From Sipunculus nudus (taxonomy: Eukaryota; Annelida; Sipuncula; Golfingiida; Sipunculidae): DNA of 64,000 nucleotides. The notes under the pieces are model-generated. The model did no database searches. It had not been told where the DNA came from and worked only from the letters and a program-made list of their open reading frames with translations. Position 1 is the stretch's first letter, and each line of letters begins with the position of its first letter. Below are positions 22,858-33,900 of this stretch, piece by piece. Position numbers and translations under genes: made by a program. The stretch spans positions 49,021,124 through 49,085,123 of the forward strand of contig CM049308.1 in NCBI GenBank assembly GCA_026874595.1, written 5' to 3'.

Positions 22858-23390
22858 ATTTACACAAAGTAAGTTATACGGTGATAAAAATTGTATGATG
22901 ATGCTGTATTATATTATTTCAAGTTAAATAATTTGTGATATTTTGAGTGAATCAATGTTATAATAATAATTAAAAATCAACCAAAGTTACACGAATTCGT
23001 TCATTTTAATATATATATAATTTATACAGTGATAAGAACAAGCTTAAGGTATATATATATGTGGTATATATGTCATATATAGCATTACACTAAATGTGTT
23101 CACTGCATGTATAAACATTGTTCAAACATACACATATACTAGTATCTATCATTGCATGTTCAAACATACACATTGTCCATTATTATTTAAACATACATCC
23201 ATGTATCTATCATTGTTTAAACATACATGTACATGTATTTATCTTGGGTTTAGCTTAGAAAGCAGAATAACAAAATATATCATTTAAAATATACAATACA
23301 ATATAATTTTAAGGTTAAAAGAAATTTATATAATATGTTGTGATAAACCTAAAGAAACTTAATTATATTGACTATAATTGCATCACTGGA

Positions 23391-23597
23391 CTAAAACAAC
23401 AGATTATATATGAGTAATTTATCACTGATGGAGTGAAAGATTGTACGACGTGTACCCGGCGACATGTGTACGGACAGTGACTGACCGTGTATAGGGAAGG
23501 ATTGCATCTTCACGGCTTCCTGTGTGATGGCGTGGATAACACGGAGAACTTGTTGCATGTTTCCTCCATCGACATACAACAACGCCAACTCTTCAAA
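23391..23597 (-). CDS. Probable coding exon of an unidentified minus-strand gene
   Basis: The minus strand reads an excellent acceptor (CTTTTTTGTCTGTCAG) and then 68 open codons to a stop. The peptide starts FEELALLYVDGGNMQQVLRV and continues with IHAITQEAVKMQSFPIHGQ and SVHMSPGTRRTIFHSISD. Composition is balanced (about half GC at codon positions) within an AT-rich background, and the first 30 residues look like an amphipathic helix. Joining to the small upstream exon at 23702-23727 keeps phase 0. I do not recognise the family. The 3' limit is uncertain: a donor could occur before the stop (for example GTGATA after CCATCA), because the final residues LLIYNLLF look like intron translation. 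No polyadenylation signal is obvious directly downstream. It could be an internal exon, a last exon or a gene fragment. Confidence 0.45.
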   Translation of the reverse strand, partial: FEELALLYVDGGNMQQVLRVIHAITQEAVKMQSFPIHGQSLSVHMSPGTRRTIFHSISDKLLIYNLLF

Positions 23598-23701
23598 CTG
23601 ACAGACAAAAAAGTTCCTGTCACCTGATCGACAAATATGCTCAGTTAAGCCTTTTGTTTGTGGATTTTCATGCATATATGCTGAGTAAACAAAAAACGTA
23701 C

Positions 23702-23727
23702 CTTCCGCATCTCAGGTCTGTTGGGAC
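23702..23727 (-). CDS. Possible small exon upstream of 23391-23597
   Basis: On the minus strand CTGGCTGCAG is followed by a segment encoding PNRPEMRK and then a consensus donor, AAG|GTACGT. Splicing to the exon beginning FEELALLYV preserves the frame without interruption (…RPEMRK-FEELALL…). The exon may extend further upstream as far as a 12-A run, where an in-frame stop appears (…TWTPLAAGPNRPEMRK). The intron between them would be 104 bp. The donor and phase agreement are the evidence; an RNA read across the junction would settle it. Confidence 0.35.
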
Positions 23728-23939
23728 CTGCAGCCAGGGGTGTCCATGTTTTTTTTTTTTACATGAAACTGATAAAAAAAATGGACGTTCGATGACCACA
23801 TGCGTTTAGAATTCAAAACTCAAACTGAAACAGTTAACTCATAAATATAATCTTATACATACATGTATCATGGCCATACTTTGTTTAAATATATTTGTGT
23901 GTTTACAGACACCAATACATGTGTTGTGTGTGCATTGGA

Positions 23940-23940
<1 letters not shown>

Positions 23941-23977
<37 letters not shown>
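23941..23977. repeat. (CT)n microsatellite
   Basis: About eighteen CT units. The Arg-Glu repeat frame on the minus strand (23839-24021) is its translation. Confidence 0.95.
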
Positions 23978-23978
<1 letters not shown>

Positions 23979-24179
23979 GATCATATTTTAACATGGATCT
24001 AGGTTTAACAGTTACTAACACACACTAACTGCGATATACAGAGGCGAGTCGGAGTAGGGCTTGATTAATCACAGAATACTACGGGATCTCTCTATTCTTC
24101 AGAGAGAAAAGTTTGAAGAAGAGTAATTAACAAAGATTGGATAAACAAAATCATGTATGCATGTAGGTCCAGTCTCAAC

Positions 24180-24830
24180 TTCGTCTATTATGTGAGCGAG
24201 TAAACCTGCAACGCCCCGCTTAAACAGCGGCCACTGGGGACTGTTTATTTTACGATTTGGACGCCATTTTCATCCTTTTGAAGACGTCCTGAAAATGCCC
24301 CTCCTTGCCAAGGCGACCTTTTCAACCCTGTGTTTGCGCGGTGTATATTCTCATCAATGCCCCCTTTCGATGCCTTTTTCAATACTTGTTGGCCTAGACA
24401 CGGTCGAGATTGGCTATTGTACCCGCACTGAGCCCACCGTGACCGACTTAGTCCGATCTCTCTTTATGTCGTCACGTTCCTGATGTCTCAGAACTCTCGG
24501 GCCAAGTTGGCCTGGTTACGACCGGGCGTAATAAGATCGCGATGGACATGCCTGTACACGACCCCGAAACTCGTTCCCACGGCGGACAGGCCACCTGATC
24601 ACCCTCGCCAGCATGGCCAGGATCCTGTCAACTTAAGAGAACTCAGGTTGTCTTTAAATGTGCGAATACCACTCCTGCAAGGTTTTTATAACAGGTTTCA
24701 TGGTTACTCCAGATCGCTGACATACGCGCGTTATCGGGTACCGGTTCACCTGATTTGGTATGATGCACGTACAGAATTATCAGCTCATGTCACAGTGTTA
24801 TAGTTTCAATATCACAACTGAGAACTTCGT
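24180..24830. other. GC-rich unique island
   Basis: CpG-containing single-copy sequence. The plus-strand frames 24295-24483 and 24483-24803 overlap by one base and are open for 168 residues in total, but differ in frame and show no recognisable domain. Candidate conserved non-coding DNA or, less likely, untranslated exon sequence. Confidence 0.3.
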
Positions 24831-24851
24831 ATTGTCATGGCATGCATGCGA

Positions 24852-24922
<71 letters not shown>
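24852..24922. repeat. (TA)n microsatellite
   Basis: TA tract of about 70 bp after GGCATGCATGCGAG. Confidence 0.9.
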
Positions 24923-24925
<3 letters not shown>

Positions 24926-25216
24926 GTCTATTTAAATAATAGGTCCTATTACGCTTCCACTTTGTTCCCGCTGCATAATGAAGCGTAATGTGACATATTA
25001 TTTAATAAGAGCAGCATATGATGTGGATGACCTATTATTATATATTTCCTCCGTCTCGACAGCACTTTTATTTCTTGTCCGTCTGTCCATCTATGTCTCT
25101 CAACAGGTACATCATGTTCTAATTGTTATAAATAAAAATATCTTAAAACGAATGGGATATACACATGCATATGAAATTATGAACTGACATTAATGTAATT
25201 GTGGACATCAATGTTT

Positions 25217-25218
<2 letters not shown>

Positions 25219-25294
<76 letters not shown>

Positions 25295-25317
25295 AAGGTA
25301 ACTGGTTCTAGTTGTTT

Positions 25318-25351
<34 letters not shown>
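25219..25351. repeat. Two (TA)n tracts around the shared 38-bp flank
   Basis: TA tracts at 25219-25287 and 25321-25351 enclose AAAGGTAACTGGTTCTAGTT and GTTTTACTATA, the second copy of the flank seen at 22818-22857. Confidence 0.8.
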
Positions 25352-25353
<2 letters not shown>

Positions 25354-25459
25354 CGGGCATGCACGCGCAGCTTTGTTCAGCAGAACAAGTTGGAACAAGT
25401 CCGGATGGCGAGGCTGACGGGTGCTGATGTGCACACAATAAAAAAATACAACTTTCCAC

Positions 25460-26260
25460 TTTGATATTGAAGGAGTGTTAATTTAGCACTCAGATCGTGA
25501 GAGTGATTGGTTATTTTCAAATAAATTTAAACATTGGCTATGTAGGGAAGCATTGAAATATCCGGTAAAATACGACAATTCCAGAGAATTTTGACGGGAA
25601 CCTTCAAACACCTTTGTTTAAGAATATATTATTGTTTCCTTGGGAAAAAGTAAACTTAGCGTCATCAAACAAAGATAAGAAGAGTAAGCAATAACGGAGA
25701 CTGATCCAAACATGCCCAGGGATTTCCCAAATACAACGCAGCAAAATAACATTTTTCATCGGATAAAAACTCTTTTAAATGTATCCCTTCTTTTGTTTAT
25801 TCTTTTTGATTTGTGTATCTTCCAAACAGGGAAGGTATCACCCCTCCCCCCCCCCCTTCTGTAAGCCCGTTAATTCGTCAATGTGAACTTGATGATGAGA
25901 CGTGACCACGCCTCTCGTCATAACAGAATCTCTTCTGACGGTGCACGTGAGAGTGAGCGCATGCTCAGATAACGTCCAACCGACACCCGGCCTGAGGAAG
26001 CACGCTCCTAACAATAGCATCGACAACAAATAAACTTGGCGCTAACACCTCCGAGACTGTGCGGAGAATGGGCTCCCAAGGGCGCCTTTATGGTTGATGT
26101 GTGAGGGAAATTGAGCGTGGAATTTACATGCTGTGCGATACCCACACTCAACAATAGCCACTGCTCTCTTTCAGTTAACGTAGATCACGGGACGGATATT
26201 CATTTTTTCTGCCTTCCATGGCCGTAACAATCCCGACCAGACCACCCAAGCTATATATAT
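25460..26260. other. Unique sequence with GC-richer island (25840-26250)
   Basis: Contains a C run at 25841-25857 and CpG-bearing unique DNA afterwards (CGTGACCACGCCTC, CACGTGAGAG). The minus-strand frame 25838-26029 is unrecognised. Confidence 0.3.
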
Positions 26261-26499
26261 TGGGATCGCCCTAAAATCAAATATGGCGCATATCTGTTCC
26301 TTTTCTCAAACCTACTTTATCACAAAGTAGAAAGTCTCCAACCATGTTCAAACTTGATCCTTCGTTTTTATTGTTATGTTCATAAACCCCACGCGTATTA
26401 CAGTCTCATGACTGCAGTACATAACCCCGCAACGGAATAGTTACAAGTAAATATGTAAAATGTATAAAGCCCTGTTACAACTGATAATGTAATAATCAT

Positions 26500-26757
26500 C
26501 TTATAATGTAACATTAACCGATAATGTAATAAGGAATTAACCAATAAAGTTACACAAACTGATAACGTAATAACAAATCAACTGATTACGAAATACCAAC
26601 CAATAACGTAATGAAAAAATAACCGATAATGTAACACTAACCAATAATGTATTACAAAATCAACCGATAATGTACTAAATTACCCGATATTGTATCGATG
26701 TTCCCTTATTGTTAATGTAAAACAAAATTAACCGGTGATACAATAACACTTTAGCGA
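26500..26757 (+). repeat. Left terminal inverted repeat of the 4.7-kb element
   Basis: About ten variants of AACCGATAATGTAAT separated by short A-rich spacers, colinear with the reverse complement of the right arm including the spacer word ACAAACTGATAACGTAATAA. Confidence 0.75.
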
Positions 26758-26847
26758 AAATACATATATCGTTTGAGATCGATTATGTAAAATACATCAA
26801 ATTTAAACGATTATTCAAAAACTAATTATATACTTTATCTCCTGGTA

Positions 26848-26986
26848 GGTCATTTGCATACAAAAAATTAGGCCATTGTGACCTGCATTCTAGTGAAACG
26901 TAATTGTTGTATATTTCTGGCACATATACTAGTGTTTTTTGCCGCAGAGCAAACTTTTGCACTAAAAAAAAAAAACCGCAATAATT
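26848..26986 (+). repeat. Direct repeat partner 1 inside the 4.7-kb element
   Basis: Begins GGTCATTTGCATAC and runs through GTGACCTGCATTCT to CCGCAATAAT. A diverged copy in the same orientation lies at 30314-30457, so this segment is repeated directly although the outer arms are inverted. Confidence 0.55.
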
Positions 26987-27069
26987 AACATTAAAACATG
27001 ATCTATTTGTCTCAACGCTCAGCTGAATTTGTCTCTAAGGATATTTTATAAAGTCTTTCAAAATATGGG

Positions 27070-27480
27070 TCTTGCGACCTTGACCCTTGACCTTATGACC
27101 ACAAAATCGATAGGATTCTTACTTCTGTGGTAGGCCATAAATAAGTTAATTTTAAAACAAATGTCAAACCAAATTAGAGTTATTTATATCTAGAAACTAA
27201 TTTGTGGACAGATGGCACCTGTGCCCTTGAAATTTTACCTTTCGATCCCAAATTCAATACAGTTTTTTCCCTATTGGCAGGACAGCTATAGGTGCAAGTT
27301 TGAAGGTTTTGCGTGAGAAAGTTGGCTTAAAATGAATCATAAATTTTTAAAATTATAATGTCCAGTGACCTTGACCTTTGACCTGATGACCCCCAAAAGG
27401 TTCTTGCTTTAGTGGTTTGCCATAAATGCGTCTGGAATCCGTATGTCGATCCAAACTGGAGTTATAATTTTTAAAACAAA
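27070..27480 (+). repeat. Two GACCTTGACC-type blocks about 290 bp apart
   Basis: GCGACCTTGACCCTTGACCT (about 27075) and GTGACCTTGACCTTTGACCT (about 27366) each precede ATGACC, a short A/C stretch, and TTGCCATAAAT- or GGCCATAAAT-like sequence at similar spacing. They are followed by a GACAGACAGAC/GGACGGACAGG run (27500-27530). Confidence 0.6.
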
Positions 27481-27599
27481 TGTTTTGAATGGACGTACCG
27501 ACAGACAGACAGACGAACAGACGGACGGACAGGGCGATTACTATAGGGCACCCGCTTATGATCAATAAACACACCAGGTTCCGGGACACCATAGCTGAG

Positions 27600-29860
27600 A
27601 AAATTATTGCTGTCATTTTATTTAAAATAAAAATAGAAGAAAAAAATCGTAAAAATGAGAAGAAAACAGGTGGCGCCACCAGCTCTCGGGAACTGACAAA
27701 TCTAGTCATTGTCTCTTTTCAAGGTATGATTCATGACAATCCATGCATTTAATTATATTAGGATATTAAATGGAAGTTTTATTCTTGGGGGGGGGGGGGG
27801 GGTTGAGGGTACTTACAAACCCCACAGTTGTGACAAATTTCAGTTTTCCAAGAAGATTTTTTATTGACCTCTATGGATGTTCACTTGGAAGCCTCTACAG
27901 CCAGCGGTCACGATCTATGCCTTGCTAACGGACGGAAGACGGACAAAGCGCCATACCTATACCTTACAAGTGGCCCATTGGCCATGACAATCAGCTGAAT
28001 TCAATGAAGGTTGAACAATGAGCAAAATGACAGCGAGAGTCCAAACAAATTATGAATATTGTTAATAATCCTAGGAAATGGATTTCAGTGGGCATTTGGA
28101 CAAATGACCACTTCATTTGAAGGTCTCTTAAACAGAAAAAATGTGTAAAAATTTGAAAAAAAGAGGTAGTGCAACCAGTCTGCGGGAACTGATGAAACAC
28201 TCCATGATCAATATGCATGCAAAGTATCAAATGCATTAGTTATTCACATACTGGAGCTTTTGTATCACATTTTTATTAATTCAGAAGGGGGTGGGGGACA
28301 CATGAGCCCGATAGCTCGCAGGAGAAGGGTAACAGAGACCTAATTTCAATATTCCATGAAGACTTTTCATGGACCTCTCTATTAGTCAAGTATAAAGATT
28401 CTAGGTCAAGGGGTTACTATTTGTGTCCTTTTACAATATGAGGCTTTATTTGAAGGTCTCAAAAATGAAGAAAAAATGTGTAAAAATTAAAAAAAATACC
28501 GGTGGTGCCAACAGTCTGCAGGAACCGATGAAAAACTCAATGATCAATATGCATGCAAAAAATCATGGCCATTAGTGCATTAATTATTCAGATACTTGAG
28601 CTTTTGTATTAACTGTTTAATTACTTACGAGCCTCATAGCTAAGAGGATATGGGTAACAGAGACCTTATTTCAGATTTCCACGGAGACATTTCATGGACT
28701 TCCCGTGATGTCAAGTTTGAAGGTTCCAGGTCCGGTGGTTACGATTTGTGTTAACAGACGACAGCTTCTTTGAAGGTCTCAAAAGTAAAGAAAAAAAATC
28801 GTAAAAATTGGATAAAATACAGGTGGCACCACCAGTTTGCAGGAACTGATGGAGCACTCCATGATCAATTTTCATGCAAAGAATCATAGTTATCAATGCA
28901 TTAGTTATTCAGACACTAGAGCTTTTGTATCATAATTTTAATTATTCTAGGGGGTACTTACAACCCCCATAGCTTGGAGAATATGGGTAACAGAGACCTA
29001 ATTTCAGGTTTCCACCGAGACTTTTCATTGACTTCCCTTGATGTCAACAAAGAAGATTCCAGGTCCAGTGGTAACTATTTGTGCCCTGTTAACAGATGAC
29101 AGATTCTTTGGAGGTATCAAAAAAAGAGAAACAAATTCGAAAAAAATCAGAAAAATACAGGTGGCTCCACCAGTTTGCAGGAACTTATGGAACACTCAGT
29201 GATGAATATTTACACAAAGAATCATGGGGATCAATGCAGTAGGTATTCAGATACTTGAGCTTTTGTATCAATTTTTTTATTATTCTGGGGGTTACTTATG
29301 ATACCCATAAAACGACCAGAAATTGGGTAACAGAGACCTAATTTCATATTTCCACAGAGACTTCATAAACCACCCTTGTTGTCATGTTAGAAGATTCCAG
29401 GTCCAGCGGTTAAGATTTGTGCCCTGTTAACAGACGACAGCTTCTTTGAAGATCTCAAAAATAAAAAAAAATCGTAAAAATTTGAAAAAAAATACAGGTG
29501 GCACCACCAGTTTCCAGGAATTGATGGAACACTCCATGATCAATATCCATACAAAGAATCATGGTGATCAATGCAGTAGGTATTCAGATACTTGAGCTTT
29601 TGTATCATTTTTTTGATAATGCTGGGGGGGGGGGGGGGGTACTTACGAGACCAATAGCTCGGAGAATATGGGTAACAGAGACCTAATTTCAGGTTTCCAA
29701 GGAGATTTTAGATAGACCTCCCAGGATGTCAAGTTAGAAGATTCCAGGTCTAGTAGATATGATTTGTGATCTGTTAACGTACGGCCAGACGGACAGACGC
29801 CGGACAAAGGATGGTCGCTATAGCTCAGATGACTTTCAGTCAGCTGAGCTAATAATAAAA
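27600..29860 (+). repeat. ~340-bp tandem repeat, about six copies, inside the 4.7-kb element
   Basis: The anchor GAGCTTTTGTAT recurs at 28254, 28598, 28919, 29257 and 29594, giving periods of 344, 321, 338 and 337 bp. Each unit carries AGGTGG(C)ACCACCAG, GGAACTGATGGA(A/G)CACTC, ATGATCAATAT(G)CAT, a G run with ACTTACGA, GGGTAACAGAGACCTAATTT and a TTCCAGGTCCAG block. An earlier, diverged unit starts at about 27600. The array ends at a hairpin-forming AGCTCAG/CTGAGCT sequence near 29821-29850. Frames here are short and unrecognised. Confidence 0.8.
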
Positions 29861-29929
29861 AATTAAAACAACCAGTCCTTCAAAACTTTTGAATATAAAA
29901 ATGCGAAATATTTGTTTTGTGCGGTTGAT

Positions 29930-30620
29930 GTACGTACATTATTTACACAATGTATCTATATATATATATCACCATGGACATTTTGAAGAAAATCGGCCCA
30001 GTGAGTTTTCACAGCTGCTGCAGACAAATTTACAAAAATACTTCTGTAACAGGTGATTTTACCTGAAATTCTTGATTTAACTATATGATATCTCAGTAAT
30101 TGTTGCATGTTTTGAAATTTGATACCTAGCTTTATAAATCCTGGATAGCTCTTTCATGTGTGGAAGGCTCGAGGTGCCATCCATATATATGCTTTTTTAG
30201 GCATTTTTGGTTGTATGGTTTGTAATCAGAGAGGACGACTGCATGGTCATTTGTCAACAAGGCACAAATCGTAAACGTTAGACCATAAAACAGGCTAACT
30301 TAATATCAATGAAGGTCATTATTCTTGCATGCATACGATAAATCAGGTCAGTGTGACCTATATTCTGGGAGTTTCGCATATTTTTGTGTGGTTTAAGCAC
30401 TAATAATATATACTTATATCACTATTCTTGGCTGCAAAACAAAAATTCCGCATTATAACCCCCCCCCCCCAGAGAATCATAGTTCATCACCTGCACAAAT
30501 ATATAACATTGTTAAAAATGGAGAAAATCGGCCCAGCCAGTGCTTCAGAACTGTTGCAGACACAATTATGCAATTTTAACATTTTGGTTGTTGATGATTG
30601 AAATTCATACTTCAGATAAG
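29930..30620 (+). repeat. Diverged ~536-bp direct repeat inside the 4.7-kb element
   Basis: GAAAATCGGCCCAGTGAG (about 29988) and GAAAATCGGCCCAGCCAG (about 30524) are each followed by a (C/T)A(C)AG(C/A)(T)GCTGCAGACA-like segment, then by ATTTTAC(C)TG and TGATTGAAATT-type sequence. Similarity fades beyond about 130 bp. Confidence 0.5.
30314..30457 (+). repeat. Direct repeat partner 2 inside the 4.7-kb element
   Basis: GGTCATTATTCTTGCATGCA, then GTGTGACCTATATTCTGG, through GGCTGCAAAAC to TTCCGCATTAT, parallel to 26848-26986. Confidence 0.55.
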
Positions 30621-30882
30621 ATATCTTATAGTTTGCTTGGACCTTTCTGAAATGTTCATATGTTCTAAGTTTAGCTATATAATCATAATACACGATATTA
30701 AAGGGCGACGCAGTTTCGATCGATTTGTGCTTGGACGGGGTGATCAACAAAATGATGCATGTAATAGACTGCTTTATATATAAAGCCTTTATTAAAGGTC
30801 CATGAATCATGCCTATATATAAGGTCTTACACTTTGCATGGGTTATCATTGGATCCGAAGTGGCTGCTAAGGACTGGTCAGG

Positions 30883-31174
30883 TTCGATAAAGTGTTATTA
30901 TACATTACCGGTTAATTTTATTTTACATTAACGGTAAGGAAAATTTGTTACATTATCGGATAATTTCGTATTACTTTATCGGTTACCATGCAACTGTTGT
31001 TAATTATCGGTTGATTTTATATTACATTATTGGTTAGTGTTACATTATCGGTTCTTTTTTATTACGTTGTCGGTTGGGTATTACATTATCAGTTGATCTG
31101 TTATTACGTTATCAGTTTGTGCTGCATTATCGGTTAATTTCTTATTACATTATCGGTTGATGTAACATTATAAG
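30883..31174 (-). repeat. Right terminal inverted repeat of the 4.7-kb element
   Basis: Plus strand shows repeated ATTACATTATCGGTT variants, the complement of the left arm. It is about 34 bp longer than the left arm because of extra sub-repeats and spacers (for example around 30990-31010). Confidence 0.75.
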
Positions 31175-31179
31175 ATTAT

Positions 31180-32051
31180 TATTATTTATAATTCATAGCA
31201 AGCCACGTTCCCACTATCACGAATTTGACGCTGTACGAAATGAGTACGATGCCAGTACGACTTGCTTCGTCAGTGACACGATGCCAGCACGATATATATA
31301 TATGATATCATAACAAAGAAAATACTCTAGTGAAGGGGAACCATAACCCCATGGCACCTTATACCAATCTTCTCTACAATCTCTATTTTAAATTCATATA
31401 ATTGATCCTGTTTAAAACACATGATAATAAATGGTCTTATCTAGTCTGAGTAATTAGATAATTACGACTTATTTTATGGTGGCATATATGGCTTCCTTTC
31501 CTCTTCAGTTCAGATAGATGACGTGTCTAAGTCAGATATATAAAATATCTGTATTCTCATGCACAATATTGGTTAAAATATCTAATCGATTCAGCCCTCA
31601 TTTTGATATATGATAATAACTCGATTTTAGCCAGCGTAATGCCAGCTTGAGAACACCTCCGAGGCTTAGTGTTATTATCGAATAAAAAAATATTAAAATA
31701 TTTTTTATTATTTTGACAGTGTGCTCAAATACCAAGAAACTGAATACTTTATTCAGCTTCTTCAAATTGTTTTAGTTCAAATATAGTTTGAACCAATATC
31801 CCCAAAACACATCTTCCTTTAAAACGAATATAGGCCTACATATAGTTCGCTAACTGTAATAACTTCTTCCTCCTTTGTTTGAAGAGAAGTCACAGATTAA
31901 AAAGGAAACTTTTTTCCGTTATATTACAAGGACAAATGTACCAAGATACGTCATCTAGGACACCCCATGACTTCCCTACGAATTAGGGTGTCAATTCGTG
32001 GTGATTCGGCGCAAAATTCGTGGAAGTGGCGGGGGGGGGGGGGCTTAAGTT

Positions 32052-32087
<36 letters not shown>

Positions 32088-32200
32088 GCGTTTTTGTACC
32101 AATTAGTGATAAAGTTGTGAAAAATTCAAACAGATGTCTAAAAAATATGACGACTTGTTTGAATGCAAATTTATTTTATTAAGGAACGAACATTCGGTGA
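31180..32200. other. Unique sequence with short TA tract
   Basis: Includes a local duplication of ACGATGCCAG(T/C)ACGA (31248-31293), a G run at 32030-32043 and TA tracts at 32052-32089. No gene recognised. Confidence 0.35.
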
Positions 32201-32212
32201 CAGTATTTGACG

Positions 32213-32301
32213 CTTATCTCAGGCGGCCTGTTGGGTTTCCGTCATTTTATGGCCGGTTATCTCAGACGGTCTGTTGGGTTTCCGTCACTGTATGGCCTAC
32301 T
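32213..32301 (+). repeat. 43-bp tandem duplication
   Basis: TTATCTCAGGCGGCCTGTTG plus GGTTTCCGTCATTTTATGGC is followed at once by a second copy with three or four changes. Confidence 0.8.
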
Positions 32302-32559
32302 TGATACTAGTTTCTCGGAGCAGCAGCCAATTTTACGACTGTGTATCGAGAAATCAACGTTTATTAAAGGTACATATATAGACCATTTGAAATTACAAAA
32401 TTTCTAACAATGATATTTAACTCCGATAACAAAAAGTAGGTAAATATTAAATTATCAATATAACATGACACAAGAACAAAGAAATAACAAGATTACACGT
32501 CGAAACTCGCGGAGGTGTAGGGTTGTGTTGATGGGCCCATCACCACATCACAGGAACTT

Positions 32560-33900
32560 ATAGGTAAGGACTGACAGTGAAATTCCAGGGACACCAGGAG
32601 GTGATGGTCACAACACAGAACCTTCAAGAGGAGTCGCGTCTATACAATGACGTTACAGGGACATCAGGAGGTGATGGTCACAACACAGTACTTTCCAGAG
32701 GTCAGCAGGCGCGTCTGTATAATAACGTTACAGAGCACAGGAGCTTCAAGAGGAGTCGCGTCTATACGATGACGTTACAGGGACACCAGGAGGTGATGGT
32801 CAAAACACAGGACTTTTGAGAGGGCAGCAGGCGCGTCTGTATAATGACGTTTCAAGCCACAGGACCTTCAAGAGGAGTCGCGTCTATACGATGACGTTAC
32901 AGGAACACCAGGAGGTGATGGTCAAAACACAGGACTTTCGAGAGGGCAGCAGGCGCGTCTGTATAATGACGTTACAAGCCACAGGACCTTCAAGAGGAGT
33001 CGCGTCTATACGATGACGTTACAGGGACACCAGGAGGTGATGGTCAAAACACAGGACTTTTGAGAGGGCAGCAGGCGCGTCTGTATGATAACGTTACAGA
33101 GCATAGGAGCTTCAAGAGGAGTCGCGTCTATACGATGACGTCACAGGGAAACCAGAAGATGATGGTCACATCACAGGACTTTCGAGAGGTCAGTAGGCAC
33201 GTCTGTATAATGACGTTACAGGCCACAGGACCTTCAAGAGGAGTCGCGTCTATACGATGACGTTACAGGGACACCAGGAGGTGATGGTCAAAACACAGGA
33301 CTTTTTAGAGGGCAGCAGGCGCGTCTGTATGATAACGTTACAGAGCATAGGAGCTTCAAGAGGAGTCGCGTCTATACGATGACGTTACAGGGACACCAGG
33401 AGGTGATGGTCACAACACAGTACTTTCCAGAGGTCAGCAGGCGCGTCTGTAAAAAAACGATACAGAGCATAGGAGCTTCAAGAGGAGTCGCGTCTATACG
33501 ATGACGTTACAGGGACACCAGGAGGTGATGGTCAAAACACAGGACTTTTGAGAGGGCAGCAGCGCGTCTGTATAATGACGTTACAAGCCACAGGACCTTC
33601 AAGAGGAGTCGCGTCTATACGATGACATTACAGGGACACAAGAAGGTGATGGTCAAAACACAGGACTTTCGAGAGGGCAGCAGGCGCGTCTGTATAATGA
33701 CGTTACAAGCCACAGGACCTTCAAGAGGAGTCGCGTCTATACGATGACGTTACAGGGACACCAGGAGGTGATGGTCACAACGCAGGACTTTTGAGAGGGC
33801 AGCAGGCGCGTCTGTATAATGATGTTACAAGCCACAGGATCTTCAAGGGGAGTCGCGTCTATACGATGACGTCACAGGGATACCAGAAGACGATGGTAAA
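32560..33900. repeat. 122-bp composite minisatellite (75 + 47 bp)
   Basis: Successive CAGCAGGCGCGTCTG anchors (for example 32947 and 33069) are 122 bp apart. Each composite joins a full 75-bp monomer (…GTTACAGGGACACCAGGAGG…) to a 47-bp monomer (…GTTACAAGCCACAGGACC…) that lacks about 28 bp of the middle. About eleven composites are present. Short plus-strand frames rich in RLYNDV and RVYTM peptides are translations of the array. Confidence 0.85.

Larger units (their letters stand above)
26500..31174. mobile_element. Foldback-like DNA element with long inverted repeats, 4.7 kb
   Basis: 26500-26757 and the complement of 30883-31174 align along their length, both opening CTTATAATGT(A/T)ACAT and both closing near AATAACACTTTA(G/T)CGAA. 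The arms are themselves built of short variants of AACCGATAATGTAAT. Long, internally repetitive inverted termini characterise foldback-type elements. The interior carries about 340-bp tandem repeats (27600-29860), GACCTTGACCTTTGACC blocks, and other direct repeats. No transposase is visible, so it is non-autonomous or of unknown class. No clear target duplication was found: only AT is shared immediately outside both ends. Confidence 0.7.

Noticed and set aside
27075-27390. TGACCTTTGACC words as nuclear-receptor response elements
   Set aside because: They match such a consensus but occur as part of a repeated block within the foldback-like element, so repeat origin is the simpler explanation.
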